A program made the translations under genes and the position numbers. A stretch of DNA of 64,000 nucleotides from CBDCWO01 sp965223405 (GTDB lineage: Bacteria > Bacteroidota > Bacteroidia > Chitinophagales > Saprospiraceae): assembly GCA_965223405.1 (NCBI GenBank), contig CBDCWO010000006.1:5890001-5954000 (forward strand). The letters are read 5' to 3'. The notes under the pieces were generated by a model. The model was not told the origin of the DNA. It made no database searches and saw nothing but the letters and a program-made list of their open reading frames with translations. Positions 10,177 to 19,135 of the stretch are shown here, piece after piece; position 1 is the stretch's first letter; every line of letters begins with the position of its first letter.

Positions 10177-11592
10177 TCAACATACTTTAGTTACCCTCAA
10201 ATCCAATAATACTCCCAGTTTCTCAATTTTGTCCGCTATATGGCCAACGCCGATGGCACAATGATGAGCCGGGCCCTGCTTGGACCATGTATTGATAAAT
10301 TCTTTGATGCCAAGAGAGAAACGATATCGGCTGTTGGTATTTCCAATTTGCAGAATAGGACCTGGTACCGATTCACCCTCGGCAACTAATAAGAAAACAT
10401 CATCCTTCCCTTCCACAACTGAAAGTAGGGTCACCGGGCCGTGTTTCACACTCATTTGTATGGATAGTCCTTTGCCGGGCTTGCCATGATACACCGGAAG
10501 CGGGACCAATTGCACCTTTCCTTCAGCAATGGCAAAATGCGCAGGGCCATCATGACCAAGTATAACAATGTCATCGTTGAAATCCATGGCATAGAATTCC
10601 GAAAATGATCCTCCCACACCAAAAGAATCCATAATTTTCATGGCCTGAGCATTCTTTACTTCGCACTCCCCGGCAACCGGGACATTTTTACCGGTTAGCA
10701 AGGTATTTCCGGCGATGATCGAGGTTATTATGTTTTCATACTCGTTACCCGATTCCCCTTCATAATAATAAGCCAGGGAGCCAAGATGGTGTGTCTCTAC
10801 TAATTTATCGAGTGCAACTGATGTACGCGCAGCACGAATAATTTCCTCATTTTCGCAAGCAGCTGTTACCTCAAAAGTGCTGTAAAATTCGCTGATTTTT
10901 CTTTCGATCTCGGCTTCAGAAGTTTTGTCTCGGTGCTTTTTCAATTCACACATTTCAATCAATTCAATATGGGTGCCAAAGGCAGCAACCTGTTTGGTGA
11001 GATCGGTATAAACATCGAGCATGCCGCTGTAATAATGTCCCAGGACACCCAATCGATTGCTGTTCATAGCGACAGCCACCTCAGCAGCATCGATCCAACC
11101 CTGCATTTCGTCCCACACCGCTTGCTCTTCTAGATAACCTGTAACCAGCTCGTAACGAATACCAACTCGGGTAAACACATTGGTAATCTCCGGTACCGAA
11201 CAAGCCTGACAATGAGCCAACCATTCACCTGTCATTATTCCGCGATCACCCAGCTTATTAAACTTTTCGTAATCGATTGCCGCAACCGGCTGGATATTTA
11301 ATATGATTATAGGACATGTAACCTTCTGTGCGACAGGTAAGACTGTAGATGACAAGGCATAAGTTGATACATATAGGAAGATAATGTCAACGTCGTTCTT
11401 TTTCAAATACACACCAGCTTCAACTGCTTTTTCGGGAGAATCAACCAAACCCGCATCTATCACTTCTGCCCCAAATTCCTCCATTTTACTGGCAATCTGT
11501 TTTTGATAGCCCTTTAATCGATTCAGCAATCCATCAAACTGCGTCCAATAGGTATCCAGGCCAATTCCGAATAGTCCCACTTTTGTATGCAT
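10177..11592 (-). CDS. L-fucose/L-arabinose isomerase family protein
   Basis: 471 residues from ATG at 11592 (MHTKVGLFGIG); an open frame extends 45 codons further upstream but overlaps the end of rhaT and lacks family similarity, so the later start is preferred. The sequence has the N-terminal substrate-domain pattern of the fucose isomerase family, with LKKNDVDIIFLYVSTYALSS and a VPAGECEVKNA-like segment later. It lies 14 bases after rhaT and abuts the GH106 gene. Family members interconvert aldoses and ketoses such as fucose, arabinose or, in some cases, rhamnose. Given the neighbours, isomerisation of imported L-rhamnose is the likeliest job, but no RhaB or RhaD is in the window, so this is inference. 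Confidence 0.83.
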   Translation of the reverse strand: MHTKVGLFGIGLDTYWTQFDGLLNRLKGYQKQIASKMEEFGAEVIDAGLVDSPEKAVEAGVYLKKNDVDIIFLYVSTYALSSTVLPVAQKVTCPIIILNIQPVAAIDYEKFNKLGDRGIMTGEWLAHCQACSVPEITNVFTRVGIRYELVTGYLEEQAVWDEMQGWIDAAEVAVAMNSNRLGVLGHYYSGMLDVYTDLTKQVAAFGTHIELIEMCELKKHRDKTSEAEIERKISEFYSTFEVTAACENEEIIRAARTSVALDKLVETHHLGSLAYYYEGESGNEYENIITSIIAGNTLLTGKNVPVAGECEVKNAQAMKIMDSFGVGGSFSEFYAMDFNDDIVILGHDGPAHFAIAEGKVQLVPLPVYHGKPGKGLSIQMSVKHGPVTLLSVVEGKDDVFLLVAEGESVPGPILQIGNTNSRYRFSLGIKEFINTWSKQGPAHHCAIGVGHIADKIEKLGVLLDLRVTKVC

Positions 11593-11606
11593 GACATAAT
11601 GTTTTA

Positions 11607-12659
11607 TTACATTGAATTTCCAATTCCCACCAATACGACGGATAATATTATCACTATGATTCCCACCGTGATAGTCGATTTTGTTTTGTTGGTGACACCC
11701 TTCCACTCCTTTCGGTAGATACCCCACATATTTGCCGCTAAGATAATGGTGGACATGTGCAGGATCCAGGAACTAGCACCATTTCCCAGTTTACTTTCTC
11801 CCATGCCATAGAAAAAGAATTGTAAAAACCAGATCGTTCCAGCCAAAGCCGAGAAAAGCATGTTATTGATCAGTGGTGTAGATTGATTGAAGTAGTCACC
11901 AAATGATTTATTTCTAAAACTCAGCAAACTAGTCCAGACCAGGTTGGTGGTCAATCCTCCCCAAAGAATCACTACAAAGGTCACATTGTTGCGGTATAGT
12001 GGATTATAACCTGCCGCCTCTGCTGCGTCCGCCAGAGGTTTTCCCGCTTCAATTCCAAAATTGAAGAAGGAGCTCAGAATTCCCGAAAGAGTGGCTATGA
12101 TCAACCCTTTCACCAAGCTAAATTCTTCAATGCTCTTTTTCTGCTCCTCTTTGGATAGTTCACCTTCTTTCATCATACCGGCTTTGCCGGATATGCCGAT
12201 CCCTATCAAACAAACCAGTACCCCCAGCAAAACTAATTGGCCACCGGATGTTGCTGTCATTTCGGTAAAAGAAATTTTTCCTTCGGTCGGATATAGGTTG
12301 TAATAAATAGAAGGGACAATAGCACCAAAAGCAGCACAAAACCCCAGGATGACCGAATTGCCCAGTGACATTCCCAGATAACGGATACCCAGCCCATAGG
12401 ATAATGCGCCAATCCCCCAGAGTAAACCCATGAGGAAAGTAAAAAACAGGATTTGAGAGGAGCTGGCTGCAATAATCTCTGCAAATCCAGGCACCGTCAA
12501 CCAGGCTGCAAGTGGAGGAACAATTAACCAGGAAAACAAACCGCCAAACATCCAATAACTTTCCCAAGACCACCCTTTCACTTTGTCAAAAGGCATGTAA
12601 AAACTACCTGCGGCAACCCCTCCTAATGTATGATATATAATTCCTAATAATGGTTGCAT
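11607..12659 (-). CDS. rhaT: L-rhamnose/proton symporter RhaT
   Basis: 350 residues, close to the roughly 344 of the Escherichia coli protein, with about ten hydrophobic segments spread over the whole length. The N-terminus (GGVAAGSFYMPFDKVKGWSW) and segments such as YGLGIRYLGMSLGNSV and FGIEAGKPLADAA match the RhaT family. It would import L-rhamnose, or a related 6-deoxy sugar, with a proton across the inner membrane. The gene is followed 14 bases later by the isomerase and then GH106, giving a compact release-import-isomerise module. In Bacteroidota such symporters often replace the SusCD route for monosaccharides freed in the periplasm. ATG at 12659. Confidence 0.92.
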   Translation of the reverse strand: MQPLLGIIYHTLGGVAAGSFYMPFDKVKGWSWESYWMFGGLFSWLIVPPLAAWLTVPGFAEIIAASSSQILFFTFLMGLLWGIGALSYGLGIRYLGMSLGNSVILGFCAAFGAIVPSIYYNLYPTEGKISFTEMTATSGGQLVLLGVLVCLIGIGISGKAGMMKEGELSKEEQKKSIEEFSLVKGLIIATLSGILSSFFNFGIEAGKPLADAAEAAGYNPLYRNNVTFVVILWGGLTTNLVWTSLLSFRNKSFGDYFNQSTPLINNMLFSALAGTIWFLQFFFYGMGESKLGNGASSWILHMSTIILAANMWGIYRKEWKGVTNKTKSTITVGIIVIILSVVLVGIGNSM

Positions 12660-12682
12660 AACTTATAATCTATTGGTAAATC

Positions 12683-12997
12683 CTACTTGATTTCATATCG
12701 AACCGGCCCCATCAATCCTGATGATAGAGGTTCTGTAAACTTAAAAGAGTGCATAGCCAATCTGGTAATAAAAGTGTACCTACCCGTTGTAAACTCCTGT
12801 CCCCCCACCAGGCCATTCTCAAATTTCACCGTTCTTAGATTAGCATCCGGCTGTTGGCGATCGCCAAGTAAGCGGTTTATCCACCGGTTGGCAACCTGTA
12901 TTTCCAATTCGTTATTCCCTTCTTTGAACGGAGTTTCTATATTCAATACTGTCATTTTTCGATACCTCTGGTTCCCCAAAAATCCAGATGAAGACAA
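12683..12997 (-). pseudogene. C-terminal remnant of a GH106-like glycoside hydrolase
   Basis: A 104-codon open frame that starts only with TTG (ATG internal at codon 15). Its sequence has NNELEIQVANRWINRLLGD and SSGLMGPVRYE, which resemble the last residues of the GH106 protein in this window (GENQLEIKVINSWYNR, PSGLIGPV). No catalytic domain is found upstream, where the UroD-family gene ends within about 73 bases. I read it as the leftover tail of a deleted second enzyme between the UroD gene and rhaT. An independent small protein is possible but less likely. Confidence 0.7.
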
Positions 12998-13069
12998 GTA
13001 AAATCAAAATTCATAGAGCTAATATTGTTTTATTATTACTCCAGTAGGTTTTTTAGTGATTAATTCTTT

Positions 13070-14149
13070 TTAAAACCCCACTGCAGCATTAAAAAATGCC
13101 AACACATTTTCCGTGGGTGTATCGTCCTGAATATTGTGGGCCGGAGCCATGATATATCCGCCGTTTTCACCTAGGATCCTTGACCTTCTCCTGACCTCTT
13201 TTTTAATCGAATCAGGGGTGCCACTGGGTAACAGATCCTGAACACAAATTCCCCCAAAAAAGATAATGTCCTCACCAAATTCATCCTTTAATTGTTGTGG
13301 CTCCATGTCAGCAGCAAGAGGTTGAATCGGATTCAGAATATCCAAACCAAGCTCAATAAAATCCGGTATCAAGGGTTTAATAGCTCCACATGAATGCCAG
13401 GCAAATTTTATATCGGGATTTACTTTTTTAAATTCCTTAAACATCTCATGGATTCGTGATTTGAATATTTTTCGAAAGGTAGCTTTGTCCATCATCAAAC
13501 TGTGTTGTGAACCAAAATCATCCCCGCACCAGAGCACATCAGCGCCCATCTCGATCATGCGCTTACCGTAGTTCGTATGGATGTATTGAATCTTGTCCAG
13601 AAGTGGTGCAATATATTCCGCCTCCAACAACATATCCATCAAGAATTTTTCCAGGCCTGTAAGATACCAGGCCGTCTCCAAAAGCGTGGTTTCCAAATCG
13701 GCGATGATACCATGACTTTGGCCATATTTTTCGATCGTATGCTCTGCGGCCTCCCATCTTCCAGAGGCAAAGGGATCAGGAAACTCAAAGGCCTCGATAT
13801 CTTTAGCTGTTTGAGCATGTGCCAAAGGAAATTCATGAAACTCATTATACAAACCGGTATCAATAAACACCATCCCCCATTCGTTTTTAATCAGTCCATT
13901 TTCCAGGGTGATTGTTGGACAACCCTTCGGTGCACAAGCGGCAATTCCAACCGCATCAACACCCATCGCAACCAACAGATCCATGTGTGAAGCCCGGGTA
14001 GACAGCATTGAATCCAACGGCTCTTCGTAAGGAAATTGATAATGATCGCTTAATCTTTTTGCCACTTGTGGAGTAAGAGAAACATATAATGGCGGCCGAT
14101 CCGGAACTTTCCGGTTGATGGTTTTTAAAAACCGTTCTCTAGAATTCAT
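13070..14149 (-). CDS. Uroporphyrinogen decarboxylase (URO-D) family protein
   Basis: 359 residues, ATG at 14149, no signal peptide, so cytoplasmic. MNSRERFLKTINRKVPDRPP at the start and HSCGAIKPLIPDFIELGLDILNPIQP later are typical of the URO-D fold, in the sub-group including corrinoid methyltransferases such as MtaA/CmuA relatives rather than haem-pathway HemE. The haem-type N-terminal motif is not seen. Such proteins are frequent beside rhamnosidase and sulfatase genes and their reactions are mostly unknown. It is the first gene of the run reading toward rhaT, with a GH106 remnant in between. Role in sugar or one-carbon metabolism is unresolved. Confidence 0.86.
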   Translation of the reverse strand: MNSRERFLKTINRKVPDRPPLYVSLTPQVAKRLSDHYQFPYEEPLDSMLSTRASHMDLLVAMGVDAVGIAACAPKGCPTITLENGLIKNEWGMVFIDTGLYNEFHEFPLAHAQTAKDIEAFEFPDPFASGRWEAAEHTIEKYGQSHGIIADLETTLLETAWYLTGLEKFLMDMLLEAEYIAPLLDKIQYIHTNYGKRMIEMGADVLWCGDDFGSQHSLMMDKATFRKIFKSRIHEMFKEFKKVNPDIKFAWHSCGAIKPLIPDFIELGLDILNPIQPLAADMEPQQLKDEFGEDIIFFGGICVQDLLPSGTPDSIKKEVRRRSRILGENGGYIMAPAHNIQDDTPTENVLAFFNAAVGF

Positions 14150-14455
14150 ATTGATTCCATTCAGTATCCAAAATTGCCTCCAAGCAATTTAGACCTTTTT
14201 TACCATCTTTTTTAGTTTCCAGCCTGTGAATTAAGAGTCTATACCTATTCAGGGATAAGGTCCTAATCACTCTGGTTCCAAATTACCATCGTGTATCACT
14301 CCTGAAACTTCAATTTATCGGTATTTTTAATAAACCGAATCTAATTTATTATAATGCGTACCATGTGCTAATAACGTGAGACTCTGTGCATTTCGAGAGA
14401 TCTAACTATTCCATAGAAAGTTGGTCTTATTATAAAATATAAATTGGCTAATAGA
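14150..14455. other. Intergenic region without recognised gene
   Basis: About 306 bases between two minus-strand genes. AT-rich, with stop codons in every frame. It holds the upstream region of the UroD gene and the downstream region of the TauE/SafE gene. No clear hairpin terminator or repeat stands out. Confidence 0.5.
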
Positions 14456-15358
14456 TTATCTTTTACTCTGCAAAGCAGATCTGAACATAATAATTGCAGT
14501 GTACATGATCACTACGATCACCACCCAGCGAAGTGCATGGATAGGTAATGATTTTACTACAAATGCCGCGATCAGAACGGCTACAGCACCGGGAATGGCC
14601 ATGGAGATTGCCGCTTTACGGTTGTAGGCACCCTCTTTGATAAACTTTGCCGAGGCAGGAGGCATCAAAAAAGCACAGGATCCCATCATGATTGGAAATG
14701 CTACCAGTGGTGACATGCCTAAGGCGTACACCAATGCCATGCAAGGGGCATACAATCCGATTCCCACGGTCATCAAAGCACCGAGAATAAAATTAGCCCC
14801 AATCGCTACGGCTAACTTTCCACCATGTAATCCAATGGCCTCACCCCCACCTTTTATCCATTCCATTTGTCCAGAGAACATAAAAAAAGCCGTTACCAAT
14901 AATGCGATTCCCATCGCCCATTGAATTTTCTCCACGGCTAATTTGGAAACAATACCTGCACCCAGAATTGCACCAAGCATGGCAGCCAATAACATAGTAA
15001 TTAGAGTAACTGATTCAACCTTGACTATCTGAATAAATATCAAAGCCTGTATCAAGACGGGAATCGTATTAGCCACATTCAATGTTCCTGGTAACACACG
15101 GTCTTCCGTTTGTTTGGTAAACTTTAACAAGGCAGTTTGAGGGGCAAATGCTCCAATACCTAACACATCGAAAAAATTGACTACAAATCCAATGATTGCT
15201 GTTTTCACAGTGCTCACGTTTTCCATTAAATTTCGATTCTTGAAAATATCTTTGGCAAGTATGTAAATAAAAAATATCGCCAATATTACAATGAAGATCC
15301 AAATCGCAACAGTCATATTGAAAGATACGGCAAATATGCTTAAACCCAAACCGGGCAT
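14456..15358 (-). CDS. TauE/SafE family sulfite/sulfonate exporter (TSUP)
   Basis: 300 residues with eight or nine hydrophobic segments. The paired glycine-rich segments (VVNFFDVLGIGAFAP and a second copy with LGALMTVGIGLYAP) are typical of the TauE/SafE (TSUP) family, whose members move sulfite, sulfonates or other sulfur anions across the inner membrane. ATG at 15358; an alternative at 15316 would give a shorter start. It lies in an intergenic setting, not clearly within an operon, but close to the sulfatase and rhamnose genes. Export of sulfite or sulfate made by desulfation is an attractive inference, not shown. Confidence 0.85.
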   Translation of the reverse strand: MPGLGLSIFAVSFNMTVAIWIFIVILAIFFIYILAKDIFKNRNLMENVSTVKTAIIGFVVNFFDVLGIGAFAPQTALLKFTKQTEDRVLPGTLNVANTIPVLIQALIFIQIVKVESVTLITMLLAAMLGAILGAGIVSKLAVEKIQWAMGIALLVTAFFMFSGQMEWIKGGGEAIGLHGGKLAVAIGANFILGALMTVGIGLYAPCMALVYALGMSPLVAFPIMMGSCAFLMPPASAKFIKEGAYNRKAAISMAIPGAVAVLIAAFVVKSLPIHALRWVVIVVIMYTAIIMFRSALQSKR

Positions 15359-15399
15359 GACAATGTTGCGTACGTATTTCTCATTTCTGTTTTAACAAA

Positions 15400-15843
15400 T
15401 TATGAGATTACTACATTTTCCCAGTGATTCAACGCGTCCAGAATTCCACCCATTAAGGCAAGAGTAATAATCCAGTATAAGATATTAATTAACACGGTCT
15501 TCCAGGACTTTGTCCCAAACAGACTGTTTAGCAAAACAATCGGTGATGCCACCGTAATTGCAATAAACGCTCCATGCCACGCACCATGACTGAAGGTATC
15601 AAACTGTCCTTCCTGATTGATACCTCCGTTGTTGAAATTCAACAGGAAAAATGCCAATAAAAATGAAAATATGATTGATATTATGACCAGAATTGGTGTA
15701 TTTGATTTTTTAGCATAATTATCTATCAAATTATTGGAATCTGACCATGCTTTTCCAAATATTGCTTTATTGTAGTAAATGATTCCTATTGATACCGGAG
15801 TAATCGTTGCCAGAATCATTGATAGCCAGTTAATGTTATCCAT
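15400..15843 (-). CDS. DUF1761 family membrane protein
   Basis: 147 residues. The start (MDNINWLSMILATITPVSIG) and FGKAW at about 29-33 match DUF1761, a small membrane family of unknown role with four predicted transmembrane segments. The gene lies 41 bases after the TauE/SafE gene and 96 bases before the DUF4345 gene on the same strand. It is often found in groups of small membrane genes in Bacteroidota. ATG at 15843. No function can be assigned. Confidence 0.8.
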   Translation of the reverse strand: MDNINWLSMILATITPVSIGIIYYNKAIFGKAWSDSNNLIDNYAKKSNTPILVIISIIFSFLLAFFLLNFNNGGINQEGQFDTFSHGAWHGAFIAITVASPIVLLNSLFGTKSWKTVLINILYWIITLALMGGILDALNHWENVVIS

Positions 15844-15939
15844 TATTTAAATTTATTATAGTGCTGAATATACTTAAAGTAATTTTTACGGTGATAACCT
15901 GAGTTTTCAAGCTGCTGATAGAATAAGATGAAGTCCAAT

Positions 15940-16332
15940 TTATGTGTCTTTAGCAATTTTCCATTGCCAATAAATAAGGATTGGAACCAGCGGCACTTCT
16001 ATAAAAGTAAAGATCATCATTGGTTTTGGTGGGTAGCCAACTGCCAACATGGATACTAATCTTCCAACACCTCCTAAGAAAGCACAAATCCATAATGCCC
16101 TAAATACAAAAGTATGCTTTTCGATTTTAGGAGTTATCCAGAGTAGAATTAATCCCAATCCCAATCCTAATCCACCAAAGAAACGTAGGTTACTGTCCAA
16201 GGCTGGGAACTCGGGAATTGCCAAGTTATTATAGACCGGACTATTTACTCCAAATAGTAAGCTCATGGTTGCCAGAATAATAGTCATAATCGCTATGAAG
16301 GCATTTATTATTTGCAGAATTCGTTTACTCAT
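15940..16332 (-). CDS. DUF4345 family membrane protein
   Basis: 130 residues with four hydrophobic segments. The central LRFFGGLGLGLGLILLW and FLGGVGRLVS segments are characteristic of DUF4345, a four-helix membrane family of unknown function. ATG at 16332. It sits between the DUF1761 gene and a short ORF that is coupled to DUF4386, so the set may have moved together. Function is not known. Confidence 0.8.
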   Translation of the reverse strand: MSKRILQIINAFIAIMTIILATMSLLFGVNSPVYNNLAIPEFPALDSNLRFFGGLGLGLGLILLWITPKIEKHTFVFRALWICAFLGGVGRLVSMLAVGYPPKPMMIFTFIEVPLVPILIYWQWKIAKDT

Positions 16333-16459
16333 AAATCATCTAGTCTTTATATAATTTGTCAATATATTCTTACCTATACTGTTTTATATATTCACTCAGC
16401 AGGACCAAATTTCCGCTATTAAATGCAACAGCGTCCAGGTGTAGGTGCTACTGCTTAGC

Positions 16460-16600
16460 TCAGAATGCAATTAATAGGGTCGTTGCTACATTCAAGATAC
16501 AATTTGACCAGGTCATTTTAAGTTTGTCTATAAACTTTTGACCATCTGTCCAATTCCAAACCAATTCTGATTGTAGCAATTTGGGATCTTTTGATTTCAT
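16460..16600 (-). CDS. Small ORF of 46 residues, ATGA-coupled to the DUF4386 gene
   Basis: ATG at 16600-16598 overlaps the TGA stop of the preceding DUF4386 gene (16599-16597) in an ATGA arrangement, which usually signals translational coupling. The 46 codons end in TGA at 16462-16460. The product starts MKSKDPKLLQSELVWNWTDG and ends with a hydrophobic ATTLLIAF. No family is recognised. It may be a real small membrane-associated protein or the broken start of a longer gene. The overlap is the main evidence. Confidence 0.42.
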   Translation of the reverse strand: MKSKDPKLLQSELVWNWTDGQKFIDKLKMTWSNCILNVATTLLIAF

Positions 16601-17226
16601 TGGTGTTTTACCAATTCAGTAATTCGTTTACTTTTTATAATAAGCCAAAATGCCAGTGCAACTTCAGCCAAAATTGATGGTATCATCACGATCGAATTTA
16701 GGAGGTTGGACAAATCATCCGCTAAAACTAAATATCCATAAGTCATTAGGGTGTAAAACGGAGCGGCTGCAACAAGTAAAATTCCAAGTATTTTGGGAAT
16801 GTACATAGACTTTAAAGTAAGTATACCCAGTGTCAAAAGGTGCAGAATGAAGAATATATATGCTATCAGTAAACCCTTAATATAGAATTCCGAATAGTAA
16901 TAGCACAGAGCCATCACACTAATCAAAGCTATCGCGGTATAAATCAATCGACTTGCGGAAGTAATTAGAGCCAGAGTTTTGTTGGTTGTTTTCAAAATGG
17001 TATATATACCAATTGAGACAATTACATCCAAAATCAAAATAATAAAATACCCAGCTACTCCCAGAATGAAAGTAGACCTGAAATTTAAAATATTTTCCTG
17101 AGTGGCTAGCGGATCACCAGAAACAATTACCCTAGAATCAAGACCCATAAGTGTGAATATCCCAAGCAAAAACATAGTCAGAAGTGATATTCCGACAATC
17201 ATGCCTGTCCTTTTTGATAATTTCAT
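16597..17226 (-). CDS. DUF4386 family membrane protein
   Basis: 209 residues with about six hydrophobic segments. The N-terminal KLSKRTGMIVGISLL and later ILDVIVSIGIYTILK and YTAIALISV segments fit DUF4386, an integral membrane family of unknown role. ATG at 17226. Its stop overlaps the start of a 46-codon ORF. It belongs to a small membrane-gene group with DUF4345 and DUF1761 downstream. Confidence 0.82.
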   Translation of the reverse strand: MKLSKRTGMIVGISLLTMFLLGIFTLMGLDSRVIVSGDPLATQENILNFRSTFILGVAGYFIILILDVIVSIGIYTILKTTNKTLALITSASRLIYTAIALISVMALCYYYSEFYIKGLLIAYIFFILHLLTLGILTLKSMYIPKILGILLVAAAPFYTLMTYGYLVLADDLSNLLNSIVMIPSILAEVALAFWLIIKSKRITELVKHQ

Positions 17227-17557
17227 TATCTACGGTATAAGAAATCTGTAAAATCAAAAATACTTCAAAAAGAGCCACTCAAAAATGATCTCGATCATGA
17301 AATCATTAGATTTTATCGCGAAGACAAAAGTACATTAATCAGACCGAATATCAGGACGGGGCATTTCTCCGACCAGTAAAATTTTATCGGAAACAAAGCC
17401 TGATGAAGCGGTGCCGGAGATGTCACAAACTATACTCACCGCCACCAATGAACTTATCCTGAGTGAGAGAATAACTGTTGACTGATTCAAAAAGTTTAAG
17501 TTAAGCAGCTTTTTAATGCAGGTTATATTGTATTGGCAGTTGTTATTTAACCTTCAA
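17227..17557. other. Intergenic region with a possible coding remnant
   Basis: About 331 bases. On the minus strand an open stretch without a good start ends at a TAA near 17340; its last residues read VGEMPRPDIRSD. A 14-codon ATG frame (MIEIIFEWLFLKYF) lies near 17250-17295 on the same strand. These could be traces of lost genes. Neither is strong enough to call. Confidence 0.3.
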
Positions 17558-17848
17558 TCATTTCTCGAGAATTACAATAATGGAATCGTTGTCAGCCATC
17601 TCTTTGAACGAGATGACTGCTTTAATTCTAAACTCTCCTTTGAGCGTTTCAATATCTTCTACTTCGTATCTTACATCAAGTATGTCTTTGTATGCACGTT
17701 TTTTATCGGACTCCTTCCAAAGGGTATGAAACGCTTGTCCGTTTTTATTTAAACAATCGTATTGGTTTTTTAAAGAGATTCTCAACGGGTCAGGAGTAAA
17801 ATGTTGTAGAACATTGTTAGATATCCTATTCTTATCAATTTTACCCAA
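17558..17848 (-). CDS. Hypothetical protein, possibly truncated at the N-terminus
   Basis: 96 codons from a TTG at 17848. The frame stays open for 16 more codons upstream without an ATG or GTG, so the true N-terminus may be lost. The sequence is mixed polar with no signal peptide, no membrane segment and no family I recognise. It is isolated by about 255 bases on one side and 331 on the other. A partial gene is more likely than a complete one. Confidence 0.4.
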   Translation of the reverse strand: MGKIDKNRISNNVLQHFTPDPLRISLKNQYDCLNKNGQAFHTLWKESDKKRAYKDILDVRYEVEDIETLKGEFRIKAVISFKEMADNDSIIVILEK

Positions 17849-18103
17849 ACCCTTTTCCGGATGGACTCGAAAAACCCTTTCAACTGATCTATAGATTCAC
17901 CTTGCTTCCAGATTTCTAATTTTGGCTCAGTGCTCCATAATGTGGTAAGGTGGCTATGTCCAGTGTTGAGGAGATACGACGTTCAACCTAGGCTTCAATC
18001 TGGTTTGTACCTGATGGGATTCGTTCTAATATCTTTTCTAAGTCTCATGTAAGCCAAGCATCGCTCGACTAGACAAATAATGATTTTTAATCAAGCTATG
18101 ATG

Positions 18104-19135
18104 TCATTGAATAAAATACATGTCTATTTTTCTTCCACCTTTTATGGGTATTTTACCTCTGTATTGGCATGAATACCTTTCTTTTATAAGGTCAAAGGTG
18201 TTTTTCGATATATTGATCTTGCCGGCTTCACTGGATTGTTCCATAGCATTTGCCAAATTTACTGTATCTCCCCATACATCAAATACGAGTTTTTCTTTTC
18301 CTATTACTCCCCCGATCAGAGGACCGCTGTGTATTCCGATGCGTATGTCCCATTGGATAGGTTTATTAGCATTTCTTTTATTTATAAGTTCCAAGATTTG
18401 TTTAGCGGCTATCACCGCAGATAAAGCGTGATTGGAGCTGGAATCCTGGAGTCCGGAAACAGCCATGTATGCATCTCCTATGGTTTTTATTTTAATAAGG
18501 TTATTGGATTTCGATATAAGATCGCAATGGCTGAATAAATCATCAAGCTCTCCAACCAACACCTTTGGAGGAATTAATGAAGCCCTTTTAGTAAATCCTA
18601 CAAAATCAGTGAAAAGAATTGAAGTATCGTTGTAAACTTTTGGCGCTTGTGCTCCTGGAAAGTACTCTTCTTCGGTGGCAGATTGATCAGGTAAAGAAGT
18701 ATGAAAGTGCGTAATCAACATGTTGTCTTCCGCTTTTTGAAGCACGGCACTGATGCGGAGGTCGCCATAGGGAATTTCTCCCCTTGGTGATTTAATAAAG
18801 ACGGAAATTTGAGTAAATATTTCACATACGGAATCGGAAATCTTTCTACAATCTAGCCAATGGACCTGGTAATTGAATCCGTCAGGTGCCTGACGGAACT
18901 GTTCATTAAAGGAATCAAATATTTCATCTTTGTTTTTATGCCATTCACTCTTTGTAGTACCAAATGATCTACAATTGGGATGAAATAACGATTGCAACTC
19001 TTCAAGGGATGCTTTACTGGGTTTGCTCATACATTCTCTCCACTTTAGAAAGGCTGAAACAGATTTTTGCTCAATAGAATCCATATATTGTTGGCTTTTC
19101 GCTTCGGAAGTACCTATTTCTCTTTTAGATCTCAT
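18104..19135 (-). CDS. SnoaL-like domain fused to a class III nucleotide cyclase
   Basis: 343 residues, no signal peptide. Residues about 22-150 look like a SnoaL/NTF2-type fold (small-molecule or sensory pocket). Residues 165-343 form a class III cyclase: metal-binding Asp177 in LFTDFVGFT and Asp221 in TIGDAYM, and Lys217 and Asp287 (FDVWGD) give the adenine-type pair. The usual transition-state Arg, four residues after the Asn of VN-x-A-x-R, is Ala297 here (VNLANAME), although Asn293 is kept. Activity may therefore be weak or lost. Isolated gene; a stand-alone signalling or stress-responding role is inferred. A second, longer cyclase with the Arg intact lies at 27208-29496. Confidence 0.85.
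   Translation of the reverse strand: MRSKREIGTSEAKSQQYMDSIEQKSVSAFLKWRECMSKPSKASLEELQSLFHPNCRSFGTTKSEWHKNKDEIFDSFNEQFRQAPDGFNYQVHWLDCRKISDSVCEIFTQISVFIKSPRGEIPYGDLRISAVLQKAEDNMLITHFHTSLPDQSATEEEYFPGAQAPKVYNDTSILFTDFVGFTKRASLIPPKVLVGELDDLFSHCDLISKSNNLIKIKTIGDAYMAVSGLQDSSSNHALSAVIAAKQILELINKRNANKPIQWDIRIGIHSGPLIGGVIGKEKLVFDVWGDTVNLANAMEQSSEAGKINISKNTFDLIKERYSCQYRGKIPIKGGRKIDMYFIQ

Noticed and set aside
12160..12573. 137-codon minus-strand ORF.
   Set aside because: Out-of-frame shadow of rhaT.
17331..17550. Coding remnant ending VGEMPRPDIRSD.
   Set aside because: Open frame without start or family; too weak to list as a gene, described in the intergenic entry.
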